DNA of 64,000 nucleotides from Candidatus Methanoperedens sp. BLZ2 (GCF_002487355.1 NZ_NTMG01000081.1:52893-116892), one strand, 5' to 3'. Positions 52,586-60,931 are shown, numbered from the stretch's first letter. Notes: a model not told the origin generated them from the letters alone. Made by a program: numbers and translations.

Positions 52586-52947
52586 AGAAACGGGAATATG
52601 GAGATTTTGTCCAAGACATACTTGATACTATAAATGATGTCAGAAATTTCATTGAAGGAATGGATTTTGAGGATTTTATAAAAGATAAAAAGACTATTTA
52701 TAGTGTCGTTCGCGCCATCGAAATAATCGGGGAAGCTACCAAGAATGTGCCCGAAGAAATAAGAAAGAAATATCCAGATGTTCCATGGAAAAAGATGGCT
52801 GGAATGAGAGACAGGCTGGCTCATGAATATTTCGGGGTTGATTTAGAAATTTTATGGGGAACAGCAACGGAAGATGTGCCTCAATTGAAAGTTCCAGTTT
52901 CAAAGGTTTTGGAAGATATGGATAAAGGTGAAAATACTTTACCATGA
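52582..52947 (+). CDS. hepT: HepT-type toxin (HEPN/DUF86)
   Basis: This 121-aa HEPN-domain protein has the toxin motif R-x4-H-x-Y in MRDRLAHEYF near residue 75. HepT cleaves RNA, for example tRNA ends, and is silenced by AMPylation of the tyrosine in this motif by MntA. Preceding helices carry the AIEIIGEATKNVPEEIRKK segment typical of DUF86. The ATG overlaps mntA. The stop overlaps the ATG of a small chimeric ORF. Confidence 0.88.
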   Translation: MKKREYGDFVQDILDTINDVRNFIEGMDFEDFIKDKKTIYSVVRAIEIIGEATKNVPEEIRKKYPDVPWKKMAGMRDRLAHEYFGVDLEILWGTATEDVPQLKVPVSKVLEDMDKGENTLP

Positions 52948-53078
52948 AGAAAATTGACCACATTATAACTAAACTAAAAGAAAATAAGCCAATTCTTGAG
53001 GTCATGGAAAAACTTGGATTTATTGAAAGGACAGGGGTTGGAAGAGCGATAAAATACCAGATATTAGAGAGGCGATAA
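52944..53078 (+). other. 44-aa chimeric small ORF after hepT
   Basis: The ORF starts at an ATG overlapping the hepT stop. Its first 18 residues, MKKIDHIITKLKENKPILE, repeat the first residues of MntA (MKKKIDQIIMKLRENKPVLE) with few changes, while the rest, EVMEKLGFIERTGVGRAIKY plus QILERR, looks like the end of a winged-helix protein. It is thus a partial duplicate of mntA joined to another gene end. It may be a relic or a small coupled peptide. Confidence 0.5.
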
Positions 53079-53079
53079 C

Positions 53080-53112
53080 TTGCACGCAAATTGCATGCAA
53101 ATTGCACGCAAA
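53080..53112. repeat. Three tandem 11-bp repeats TTGCACGCAAA
   Basis: TTGCACGCAAA (53080-53090), TTGCATGCAAA (53091-53101) and TTGCACGCAAA (53102-53112) stand head to tail right after the chimeric ORF. Each is close to a palindrome (TTGCATGCAA is perfect). The block could be a regulator binding array or an insertion scar. In the following 200 bases only a 38-codon frame (TTG 53193 to 53309) without known family is seen. Confidence 0.6.
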
Positions 53113-53312
53113 AATTACTATCTGGCATGATGTTAGGGGAAATAGAGATACTGAACCACGGGTAAAAGTAGACTAACGCAGATTTGTTAATTTTGACATC
53201 CAGCGCTTCTCTGGGTTTTATCAAAGAAATAGTCTATCAAATTATTGAAAATGTAGAAGCAGGACTTGAAAGTTTCAGGGAAATAGTTGAAACTATAAAT
53301 GGTGAATGAATC

Positions 53313-54257
53313 TTACCTGATCAAAGCATTATTTCGAATAATTGACCTCCTCAGGCTTTCCTTGAAAGAGACTGGTTCAAACCCGAATATCTTATTGAGA
53401 TCATTCAGCTCGCACACCATGTTATTCTGCAAAGACTCAATCAGCCAGTAAACAACATTGGGATCTACAGGCGAAAGCTTTCCCAGTACCATTGACGATA
53501 TCCGGTGCCACGAACCGGGGATGCGAATGAACGTTCTTTTCAGCCCAAGTTCTTCTGCATATTGTTGTATCAGTTCTTTATAGGTCAAAACCTGGGAACA
53601 TCCGATATCAAAACATTTGTTCACTGTCTCTTTTTTTCCAAGGCATTCAACAAGATATTTTATCACGTCGTCAATGAATATCGGCTGCACTTGTGTATCT
53701 TCCCAGTCAAGAACAGGTATAACAGGGAATTTTTTAACGACTGTATCAAGGATATCAAAAGCTGCGCCGCCGCGCCCGATGATCACAGAAGCCCTGAAAA
53801 TCGTATAATCAATGCCACTGTTCCTTATAATGTCTTCAACTTCTTTCCTGCTTTTAAGATGATGGGATAATTTTTCATTCGGATTTCTCATTCCTGTGAG
53901 GTGGATTATCCTTTTGACACCATTGATTTTGCATGCCTCTACCATGTTTTCTATTGCAGTCCTGTCAAGAACATCAAATCTTTTCTGTTCACCTTTTGGC
54001 TGGTTTCCCATCATGTGAATGAAATAATATACTGTATCGACACCTTTTGTCGCAGCCACAAGCGAATTGCGATCAAGGGCGTCCCCGGTCATATATGTGA
54101 TGTTCGGATTATCGGATGTTTTTTGTTTCCTGGCAAGGCATCTAACTTGCAGGTTTTTCAGGGATAAGGCCTGCAAAACACGACTTCCGATAAAACCCGT
54201 TGCTCCTGTGAGTAAGATCATATCAGGACTGTGTGTGCGGTGAATAGTATTTAACAT
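53313..54257 (-). CDS. NAD(P)-binding NmrA/NDUFA9-like protein
   Basis: The protein is an atypical short-chain dehydrogenase of the NmrA/complex I NDUFA9 type. The nucleotide-binding motif ILLTGATGFIGSRVLQAL begins at residue 13 of the 314-aa frame, so ATG 54221 is a good alternative start; neither has a clear ribosome-binding site. YYFIHMMGNQPKG, RIIHLTGM and IFRASVIIGRGG match the family. The catalytic tyrosine-lysine pair of classical SDRs is not evident, so it may bind NAD(P) without turning it over or act as a quinone-related or lipid isomerase-like protein. It follows the ABC ATPase gene by 13 bases on the same strand. Confidence 0.75.
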   Translation of the reverse strand: MLNTIHRTHSPDMILLTGATGFIGSRVLQALSLKNLQVRCLARKQKTSDNPNITYMTGDALDRNSLVAATKGVDTVYYFIHMMGNQPKGEQKRFDVLDRTAIENMVEACKINGVKRIIHLTGMRNPNEKLSHHLKSRKEVEDIIRNSGIDYTIFRASVIIGRGGAAFDILDTVVKKFPVIPVLDWEDTQVQPIFIDDVIKYLVECLGKKETVNKCFDIGCSQVLTYKELIQQYAEELGLKRTFIRIPGSWHRISSMVLGKLSPVDPNVVYWLIESLQNNMVCELNDLNKIFGFEPVSFKESLRRSIIRNNALIR

Positions 54258-54270
54258 ATCGATAATATTT

Positions 54271-55152
54271 TCAATTCATCAGCTTAAGGAATATATCTTC
54301 AAGTGATGTCTCGACTGTTTTTATATTGATGATTTTCCCGTTGTGTTTTGCCACCCAGCCTGTAATGTTGTTAAATTCATCAATGTCATGTGTTACTGTG
54401 ATAAAATTCCCGTTATTTTTCCGGGCCGCAAAATCAAAGTTATCCCTGACATTAAACTCGATTGAATATTCAATTGCCCCGCACATTTTCCTGATCTGGG
54501 GCATGGTCCCGGTAGAAACCACTTTTCCCCGGTTCATTATCAGGATGTGGTCGCATATGCTTTCAACCTGGTACAGGTTATGCGCGCTGAAAATTATGGT
54601 TTTTCCCTGTTTTTTTAGCTCTAATACGAAATCAGAAAGATATTTGGAAGTTGTAGGATCAAGACCTGAAGTCATCTCATCCAGGATCAGGTATTCGGGA
54701 TCATTTATCAAAGCCCTTGCTATTGCCACTTTTCGCTGCATACCTTTTGACATCTCACCTATCTTTTTATCTCTCGCATCAAGTTTAAGCGCACCCAGGA
54801 GTTCCCTGATCCTGGTGAGGGCAGTTTGCTTTTCTATCCCATAGATTTCTGAGAAAAACATAAGGTAATCGATTGCTGTCATTCCTTCGTATAATGGGCT
54901 TTCCTCAGGCAGGAAACCAAGTTTCTGTTTAATTTTCCCGGAATTTTTCCTGATGTCTAACCCCTGTATTTTTATACTGCCAAGGCTTGGAATAATTAAT
55001 CCGCTCAACATTTTAAGAGTTGTTGTCTTTCCTGCGCCGTTTGGCCCGACAATACCGAAAATCTCACCTTTCAGGACATCAAAATCCAGGGACTCAACAG
55101 CGGTAAAGCTTCCATATTCTTTCCTGAGCCCTGTTACTTCGATTTCATTCAT
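54271..55152 (-). CDS. ABC transporter ATP-binding protein
   Basis: This 293-aa ATPase has Walker A GPNGAGKTTTLKML near residue 37, signature MSKGMQRKVAIARAL, Walker B YLILDEMTSGLDPT and the switch histidine SAHNLYQVE. It is of the drug/Na+-export (NatA/CcmA) class. A C-terminal extension after residue 220 is beta-rich. The genes for its likely permeases lie divergently at 55241-58154, sharing an 88-base promoter region. Confidence 0.9.
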   Translation of the reverse strand: MNEIEVTGLRKEYGSFTAVESLDFDVLKGEIFGIVGPNGAGKTTTLKMLSGLIIPSLGSIKIQGLDIRKNSGKIKQKLGFLPEESPLYEGMTAIDYLMFFSEIYGIEKQTALTRIRELLGALKLDARDKKIGEMSKGMQRKVAIARALINDPEYLILDEMTSGLDPTTSKYLSDFVLELKKQGKTIIFSAHNLYQVESICDHILIMNRGKVVSTGTMPQIRKMCGAIEYSIEFNVRDNFDFAARKNNGNFITVTHDIDEFNNITGWVAKHNGKIINIKTVETSLEDIFLKLMN

Positions 55153-55240
55153 AATAAATACTTATTTATTTCATAAGCATAATAAGCATTATGATGGAAT
55201 ACATGAGAGAAACGAGAGAAATAAGAGAAATAAGCTAAAT

Positions 55241-57088
55241 ATGAGTAGAATATTTACAATAGCCAGATGGGAACTAAGGAAGACAAAATCAAGTTTCAGT
55301 CTTAAAACCCGTTTTTTTTCTTTCATAATATTGATCCTGATAGGGACCGCTTCTTTTTTTGCAGCCCAGTCCGGTCTTCATATAAATGATAATATTTACA
55401 GGGTTGCGGTGACGGATGCATCCCTTGCAGGAGTTTTACAAAGCGATGCTAAATTCGAAGTTTACATTGCAGGTGAAGGAGGGGCTAAATCTCTTTTTGA
55501 AAACGAAGGAATTGATATTCTCATAAGCGGCGATAAAATTTATTACCACAATACTGAAAAATCAATATCGGCTCTTGATGCCCTTGACAAGGCCATAAAA
55601 AAATATGATGAAGCAAGGCTTTTGTCATATAACGACCTGAATAATACTTTTCCTGTGTGGATCAACATAAAAAATATCGCCCGTGAACAGGCTTTCCAGG
55701 CGCCGTCTATCAATAAAATTCCGATGAATATGACAACGCAGGCGCCAGAGACAGGGGCAGGTCAAGTCCCGGAGGAGGATTCCCATGATATAAAATCATC
55801 CATGGAACCCGTGGAACCGGATGGTTCTGTGCCCGTCACCGAAAAACAGGGAACAAATATAAACATAAATATCCCGGAAAAAACCACTGAGAATATACAA
55901 ATCCCTTCTATCAGGGAAATAACGGAAAATAGAATAATTTCACCCATTAATGAACAAAATCTGGCAACACCCTCTCATTTTAATCCATCGATCCCTTTTA
56001 AATCTGTTGTCCTGAGTTTCATATTTATCTTTCCTATTTTTTTTATCGCGCAGTTTTTTTCATCAAGCATTATGGATGAGAGAATAAAGAGAAAAGGTGA
56101 ACTTTTGCTTGTAACACCTGCCAGTTCTTACCAGATCGTCCTTGGAAAGCTTTTACCGTATCTTCTGGGCTCAATTGCACTTGTGGCCATAATGACATTT
56201 AAACTGGGGGGAAGTCCATGGATAATCCTGACCCTCCTGCCTGTTTCCCTGATGTTCCTTTCAACATCCTTCCTCGGTGCAATAATTGCACGCAGTTTTA
56301 AAGAACTCAGTTTTGTGCTTATTTTCCTTTCAGTTTTCCTGTCCGGCTATATTTTCTTTCCCGCGATGTTTGCAAATATCCATGCCATTAGCATCATTTC
56401 CCCGATAACACTTGTTGTCAGGCTTCTTGAGAATGAGACTGTTTCGATAAGCGATTACATGTTTTCTACACTTCCGTTTTACCTGTTATCCATCCTGATC
56501 TTCATATTCGGCATTTTCATTTACAGGGAAGAAGACCTGTTCACACAAAAATCCATCAAGGAAAAACTTCTTGATTCGATCCAGGAATTTATTAAACGGG
56601 TCCCAGCTCCGCTATTCTCATTCAGCATTGCCCTTCTTCCCCTTGTATTTTCTATCCAGTTGATGCTTATTGTTTTGATGTTTAATTTTCCAATTCGCAT
56701 CGGGATATTATTATTTATTATTGTTGCTGCTTTTGTTGAAGAACTGGTAAAATCAATCGGTATATATACGGTATTTTCCAGGAAAATGTCTGATGTCACG
56801 ACTGGTAATGCCTTAAAATTCGGGATATTATCAGGGATTGGTTTTTTTGCAGGTGAAAAGATCCTGCTTCTTGTTGTCATTGCCAGTATCACAGGCTCAG
56901 CGTTCGGTTCAGTGATGGGGATCGGACTACTCGTTTTTCCTTTGCTTTTGCATGTTACATCCACAACAGTAGCATCACTGGGTATGAGATACTTGGGGTA
57001 TCGGGAGTATCTTGCCTGTGTTGTCCTTGCATCGATCGTTCATGCAGCTTATAATCTTTATCTGGTAAGGAGTGTTGTTTTTGGCTGA
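55241..57088 (+). CDS. ABC-2 type permease fused to a PrsW-like intramembrane protease domain
   Basis: From ATG 55241 the protein has 615 aa; the frame upstream to 54953 is antisense to the ABC ATPase gene and is rejected. The first half is an ABC-2/NatB-like permease: MSRIFTIARWELRKTKSS, one helix, an extracytoplasmic domain of about 190 residues, then six helices with SSSIMDERIKRKGELLLVTP. From about residue 460 a second membrane domain shows the PrsW glutamate and histidine pattern: AFVEELVKSIGIY (E500, E501), GFFAGEKILLL (E539), FPLLLHVTSTT and ASIVHAAYNLYL. PrsW-type proteins are intramembrane proteases. The fusion would link an exporter to a protease; activity is not shown. Confidence 0.75.
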   Translation: MSRIFTIARWELRKTKSSFSLKTRFFSFIILILIGTASFFAAQSGLHINDNIYRVAVTDASLAGVLQSDAKFEVYIAGEGGAKSLFENEGIDILISGDKIYYHNTEKSISALDALDKAIKKYDEARLLSYNDLNNTFPVWINIKNIAREQAFQAPSINKIPMNMTTQAPETGAGQVPEEDSHDIKSSMEPVEPDGSVPVTEKQGTNININIPEKTTENIQIPSIREITENRIISPINEQNLATPSHFNPSIPFKSVVLSFIFIFPIFFIAQFFSSSIMDERIKRKGELLLVTPASSYQIVLGKLLPYLLGSIALVAIMTFKLGGSPWIILTLLPVSLMFLSTSFLGAIIARSFKELSFVLIFLSVFLSGYIFFPAMFANIHAISIISPITLVVRLLENETVSISDYMFSTLPFYLLSILIFIFGIFIYREEDLFTQKSIKEKLLDSIQEFIKRVPAPLFSFSIALLPLVFSIQLMLIVLMFNFPIRIGILLFIIVAAFVEELVKSIGIYTVFSRKMSDVTTGNALKFGILSGIGFFAGEKILLLVVIASITGSAFGSVMGIGLLVFPLLLHVTSTTVASLGMRYLGYREYLACVVLASIVHAAYNLYLVRSVVFG

Positions 57089-58154
57089 TACAGGGGTTAT
57101 TGTGAAAAAGGAGGTTAAATCCCTCGTGTTTGAAAAAACACTAATACTGGCAATAATCGTACAATTGTTAATTGCTTCTTTTTCATCTTTGATTGTTATT
57201 GGTCTTGCTTCATTTTTTGACCCGTCCTCTCTTAGCAACTATGACACTCCCAGGGCAAATGTGGGAATTGTGGGTCAGGGGGAATTAAGGCAATTCATTG
57301 AAAAAAGCCAGGTAAACCCGCATTATTACAGGGATGTTGACTCGGCACTTGTTGCTTTTTATAATAATAAAATCGATGCGGTTATTGTCATCCCGAAAGA
57401 AGAATCGGGTGGCAATGAAATTATCAACCTGGTGATATATCTCCCAAAATCAGATATAAGAGGCACTTTCGTAACGCTGGAGCTGAAGAAACCCCTGGAG
57501 GAATATGAAGGCTATGTCCGGGATATAAGGGGTGAAAGGATAGGCTTTGAACCGATAAAACTCTATGTTGATAATATTCCGAAAAAAACCTCAACATATT
57601 TTGAATTCATATTCGGGATACTTATCCCGCTTCTTGTTTTCACCCCGGTATTCATATCAGGCGGACTGATAATCGATATGTTGACCGAGGAATATGAACG
57701 TAAGACCATGGATTTGCTGCTGGTAACACCAGTGTCATTTTCCCAGATTTTGAGCGGCAAGATGATCACTGCCATCATTATTGTCCCGGCACAGGCATTT
57801 TTATGGCTTCTTCTTGTCAGGTTAAATGGTGTAGTGGTTCACAACATCGGATTAATACTGCTTCTCTCAGGAATAATTGGAGCGATCGTTGTTATTATCG
57901 GGGCGATCATAGCAGTCAAATATAAAAAGAGAATGATATCACAGTATTTGTATTCACTTGTGCTTATTTTGATGTTCCTCATGGGATATCTATTCACAAA
58001 TTCTCCTTTTAACCTTGTGACAAGGCTGTCAGCCGATTCTATTGGCGCCCAGGCGCTGGTTTATTGCGGGGCGTATGCTGCTGTGGCTGTTGTACTTTAT
58101 ATGGGTATGATGAGATTCCAGGTATCAGGGGCGGATTCAGGAAATCCTGAATAA
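57081..58154 (+). CDS. ABC-2 type permease
   Basis: This permease of about 357 aa is the partner of the preceding fusion. TTG 57081 is chosen because AAGGAG (57067-57072) is eight bases upstream; GTG 57072 is the alternative. A first helix (LILAIIVQLLIASFSSLIVI) is followed by an extracytoplasmic domain (residues 50-175) and five or six helices, with the cytoplasmic MLTEEYERKTMDLLLVTPVS motif typical of ABC-2 permeases. It overlaps the fusion gene by eight bases. Substrate unknown. Confidence 0.85.
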   Translation: MADTGVIVKKEVKSLVFEKTLILAIIVQLLIASFSSLIVIGLASFFDPSSLSNYDTPRANVGIVGQGELRQFIEKSQVNPHYYRDVDSALVAFYNNKIDAVIVIPKEESGGNEIINLVIYLPKSDIRGTFVTLELKKPLEEYEGYVRDIRGERIGFEPIKLYVDNIPKKTSTYFEFIFGILIPLLVFTPVFISGGLIIDMLTEEYERKTMDLLLVTPVSFSQILSGKMITAIIIVPAQAFLWLLLVRLNGVVVHNIGLILLLSGIIGAIVVIIGAIIAVKYKKRMISQYLYSLVLILMFLMGYLFTNSPFNLVTRLSADSIGAQALVYCGAYAAVAVVLYMGMMRFQVSGADSGNPE

Positions 58155-58250
58155 AATTTAATTATGGAATTAGGCTCCAGGATAAATGATATAAGCAAAT
58201 GAGTACAAGAAAATAAGTACTTTAAAGTAATTGCTTTATGGGTGATTCTA

Positions 58251-58472
58251 ATGGATGCAAGAGATGCAGGAATAATTGCAAGAAAATATTTTTTGGATAG
58301 TAGCGGCAATGCATATTTTTTATTCGAAACTAACAAAGTAGAAAAAGAAAAAGGAATATGGAAAGTCGATTGTCAAATAAAGAGTATGTTAGGGGACGAA
58401 AAATGGAAAAGTTACATAATATATATTAATGATGATGATGGAGCTATTCTGGATATAACTAAGTATGATTAG
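58251..58472 (+). CDS. 73-aa protein, possible antitoxin of the PIN pair
   Basis: The protein reads MDARDAGIIARKYFLDSSGN then AYFLFETNKVEKEKGIWKVD, CQIKSMLGDEKWKSYIIYIN and DDDGAILDITKYD. One helix followed by four strands (with W-x-V-D ... Y-I-I-Y-I-N-D-D-D-G) resembles a PepSY-type small domain. It overlaps the start of the following PIN gene by eight bases. It is therefore a candidate antitoxin, although antitoxins of this fold are not familiar to me. GGTGAT precedes the ATG. Confidence 0.55.
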   Translation: MDARDAGIIARKYFLDSSGNAYFLFETNKVEKEKGIWKVDCQIKSMLGDEKWKSYIIYINDDDGAILDITKYD

Positions 58473-58953
58473 AGTTCCAAAGGTAATTGTAATCGATACA
58501 ATCCCACTCTTGTTATTCCTAATAGGAGCTTATGATCAGAATTTAATATTAACATTCAAGAGACTTAAAACATATAAGTATACATTTGAAGACTTTACGA
58601 TTCTTAAAGAATTCCTCTTTCGTACTAAAGTAATTGTGGTCACTCCAGGAGTATTATCTGAAGTTTCAAATTTTGCTTTTGAATGTGGACATTTTTCAGA
58701 TTTACTCGAAAAAAACATTAAATATTTAATGTCTATGAAAGAATTTTATGTGTCTAAAGAAATTATTTTCGAATCAAATGAAGAGTTGTTTAAATTTGGT
58801 TTTACAGACACTTCTTTGATAATAGCTGCTAAAAATAATGTTGGCGAGATATTAACAAGAGATTATGGATTATCTCAATATTGCCAAAAAAAATTAGGTA
58901 TTGGAGCACTTAATCTTGAAGATATTTTAAGAATAAAAGAATTAATCAAATAA
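58465..58953 (+). CDS. PIN-domain protein
   Basis: This 162-aa PIN-like protein starts MIRVPKVIVIDTIPLLLFLI (D near residue 11), has PGVLSEVSNF (E near residue 60), GFTDTSLIIAAK (D near residue 116) and EILTRDYGLSQYCQKKLG (D near residue 133). All four acidic positions of a PIN nuclease are present. It is longer than average and has a central helical insertion. It is coupled to the preceding 73-aa gene. Confidence 0.75.
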   Translation: MIRVPKVIVIDTIPLLLFLIGAYDQNLILTFKRLKTYKYTFEDFTILKEFLFRTKVIVVTPGVLSEVSNFAFECGHFSDLLEKNIKYLMSMKEFYVSKEIIFESNEELFKFGFTDTSLIIAAKNNVGEILTRDYGLSQYCQKKLGIGALNLEDILRIKELIK

Positions 58954-58999
58954 AATCATTGACATAATTGCCAACGCGATTGAAACCATCCCAAACCAT

Positions 59000-59221
59000 C
59001 ACAGCCCTTAAGTACACCAAATCCCATTTTTCATGTGGGTTATGAGTTTCTTCATCAGGTTTGCACGCCAATGGATAGCTGGTGAAACCTTAGATGACGC
59101 TATCATAACTGCAAAAAAGGCAAACAACAGAGGCATTGGCGCCATAATCAATTTTCTTGGAGAGCATGTAAAGGATAAAGACGAAGCAGAGAAAAACAAG
59201 ATCGAGAACCTTGAAATCCTG
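59000..59221 (+). repeat. 222-bp direct repeat, left copy (truncated proline dehydrogenase 5' end)
   Basis: This segment matches 60042-60263 over 222 bases with about nine in ten bases identical. It carries the promoter-proximal CACAGCCCTTAAGTACACC, the ATG (59042) and the first 60 codons of proline dehydrogenase (MSFFIRFARQWIAGETLDDA onward). After 59221 the frame runs out at 59272, so this copy cannot make enzyme. Confidence 0.9.
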
Positions 59222-59272
59222 AAATCACTCGAACTCTATAATAGCTTTTTTAGTTCCTATCGGAGTAATTAG
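59042..59272 (+). pseudogene. Truncated proline dehydrogenase copy
   Basis: A 76-residue frame identical in plan to the first 60 residues of the downstream proline dehydrogenase, then a foreign tail (KSLELYNSFFSSYRSN). It overlaps the 3' end of the antitoxin-like gene on the other strand. It marks the left edge of the two-gene cassette at 59225-59954. Confidence 0.85.
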
Positions 59273-59572
59273 GGCATGCGTACCTTTTTCAATATGATAT
59301 GATTCTCTAAGCTCTTTTGGCAGTCTCAGTAGCAATATTTCGCCGCTCTCACTTAATTTTCTTTTGTATGAAGTCTGCCCTCTTGGGGCAACTCCAAGCG
59401 CGGCTTTTAGTCCCTTCTCTATTTTGGGTATTGAATCCGGATGGTTTATGTAGATATTTCTGCCGGTAGTTTTGTGCTTTCTGACAAGAACATCTGTAAT
59501 AACTACAGGGATGCCATAATTCTCAATTACAACATCTTCGTACACATCCTTGAATTCGTCATTCTTTTTCAT
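59225..59572 (-). CDS. AbrB-like protein, probable antitoxin of a cassette
   Basis: This 115-aa protein has a C-terminal segment SGEILLLRLPKELRESYHIE, KGTHALITPIGTKKAIIEF that reads like the swapped-hairpin AbrB DNA-binding fold, with an N-terminal part (YEDVVIENYGIPVVITDVLVRKH) rich in strands. A short basic linker (GQTSYKRKLS) separates them. Its gene follows the 125-aa gene by four bases. The two genes are bounded by the proline dehydrogenase repeats. Antitoxin role is inferred from fold and pairing. Confidence 0.6.
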   Translation of the reverse strand: MKKNDEFKDVYEDVVIENYGIPVVITDVLVRKHKTTGRNIYINHPDSIPKIEKGLKAALGVAPRGQTSYKRKLSESGEILLLRLPKELRESYHIEKGTHALITPIGTKKAIIEFE

Positions 59573-59576
59573 ATTT

Positions 59577-59954
59577 TCACCTTTTTAAATTGATTTTCTT
59601 CTTTCGATTGAGTATGGTTATAACTACAATAAGCCCCTGATTGGACTTCTGGAAACCTATAACATATGGATAGATGTGGTCATTCGATTCAGATTCACAC
59701 AAGTATCTTGTTGAAAAATATTCAGTATCATGTACTTCCTTTCTTATTATCTCTGGATTGTTCAGAATCTGTTGTATGAATTCAAACAACTGAAAAGGGT
59801 TTATTCCCCATCTATCATACGCCCTGTTGTCTTTATAGATATGCTCATCTAAACCAATATGTTCTTCGGATGCCAGTTTCTTAATAAGCTCCTGGACTTG
59901 CCTTTTTTCTTTAATATCCAGATATGCTATCTTGTATCGTTCTTTCTCAGGCAT
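59577..59954 (-). CDS. 125-aa protein, candidate toxin of the cassette
   Basis: The protein begins MPEKERYKIAYLDIKEKRQV and ends with VIGFQKSNQGLIVVITILNR and KKKINLKR. The C-terminal hairpin ending in a basic tail is like RelE/ParE toxins, while the centre (AYDRWGINPFQLFEFIQQIL) is helical and has no counterpart I recognise. It is the first gene of the two-gene unit inserted between the two copies of the proline dehydrogenase 5' end. Toxin identity is a guess based on genetic layout. Confidence 0.5.
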   Translation of the reverse strand: MPEKERYKIAYLDIKEKRQVQELIKKLASEEHIGLDEHIYKDNRAYDRWGINPFQLFEFIQQILNNPEIIRKEVHDTEYFSTRYLCESESNDHIYPYVIGFQKSNQGLIVVITILNRKKKINLKR

Positions 59955-60041
59955 CGTATAAAAAAGGTATGTTTTTGTATATAAATGCGCGCCATGAATT
60001 TGGATTTTTGGTGATTATTTTTGATAGGTTGTTTTGTATAG

Positions 60042-60263
60042 CACAGCCCTTAAGTACACCCAACCCAATTCCTAATAAGGGTTATGAGTTTCTTCATCAG
60101 GTTTGCTCGTCAATGGATAGCTGGTGAAACCTTAGACGACGCTATCATAACTGCAAAAAAGGCAAACAACAGGGGCATTGGCGCCATTATCAATTTTCTT
60201 GGCGAGCATGTAAAAGATAGAGAAGAGGCCGAGAAAAACAAGATCGAGAACCTTGAAATCCTG
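60042..60263 (+). repeat. 222-bp direct repeat, right copy (5' end of intact proline dehydrogenase)
   Basis: Right member of the pair with 59000-59221. It includes upstream sequence from CACAGCCCTTAAGTACACC and the first 60 codons of the intact gene. Equal length without indels suggests both ends were set by one event. Confidence 0.9.
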
Positions 60264-60917
60264 CGGGCTATTAAAGATGCAAAACTGAACTCCTCACTTT
60301 CCATAAAACTCACGCAGCTTGGGCTTGGGATCGATAAAAACCTGTGCTTATCCCATGTGGAAACGATCGTAAGCGCTGCTAACGATATTTTCGTATGGAT
60401 CGATATGGAGAATTCACCATATACAGAAGATACGATCGATATTTACCTCACTGTTTTTAAGAAATATAAAAACGCAGGAATAGCGATCCAGACAAACCTC
60501 AAACGAAGTGAAGACGATATCCGAAGAATTGCATCTTTGGGCGGCATAATACGTCTTGTAAAAGGCGCTTATAAAGAAAATAGTCAAATAGCGTATTCCA
60601 GCCGTGCAGATGTGACAATAAACTTCTCAAAACTCATGGGATTCCTGTTCTACAGGAGCCCGTTTTTTGCTATTGCGACACATGATGACCGCCTGGTCAA
60701 TGAGGCAATTGAAGCGAACAGGTCTCATAAAAAGAAGATCGAATTCCAGATGCTTCATGGGGTCAGGGAAGAATTAAAGAACAAGCTTGTAAAAAAAGGA
60801 TTTGTAGTTGTTGATTATATTCCTTATGGCAAAAAATGGTTCCCGTATTCCGTGCGAAGGATAAGGGAACGGAAACGCAATATTTTGCTGATATTCAGGT
60901 CGATTTTTGATATATGA
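60084..60917 (+). CDS. Proline dehydrogenase
   Basis: This FAD-dependent enzyme oxidises proline to pyrroline-5-carboxylate. The 277-aa protein is of the small monofunctional type: FARQWIAGETLDDAIITAKK near the start, IFVWIDMENSPYTEDTIDIY near residue 108, IRLVKGAYKE near residue 156, FAIATHDDRLVNEAI near residue 194 and the C-terminal substrate motif YIPYGKKWFPYSVRRIRERK. All key residues of PutA-like barrels (D, R-R in the last motif) are present. Its 5' part is duplicated upstream, with a cassette inserted between. Confidence 0.92.
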   Translation: MSFFIRFARQWIAGETLDDAIITAKKANNRGIGAIINFLGEHVKDREEAEKNKIENLEILRAIKDAKLNSSLSIKLTQLGLGIDKNLCLSHVETIVSAANDIFVWIDMENSPYTEDTIDIYLTVFKKYKNAGIAIQTNLKRSEDDIRRIASLGGIIRLVKGAYKENSQIAYSSRADVTINFSKLMGFLFYRSPFFAIATHDDRLVNEAIEANRSHKKKIEFQMLHGVREELKNKLVKKGFVVVDYIPYGKKWFPYSVRRIRERKRNILLIFRSIFDI

Positions 60918-60931
60918 CATTTTGATATGTA

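Noticed and set aside
53080..53112. Tandem 11-mers considered as CRISPR repeats
   Set aside because: Units are too short, without spacers, and only three copies exist.
54953..55240. N-terminal extension of 96 residues to the ABC permease-PrsW protein
   Set aside because: It is antisense to the ABC ATPase gene and the protein has a good start at ATG 55241 with normal permease sequence.
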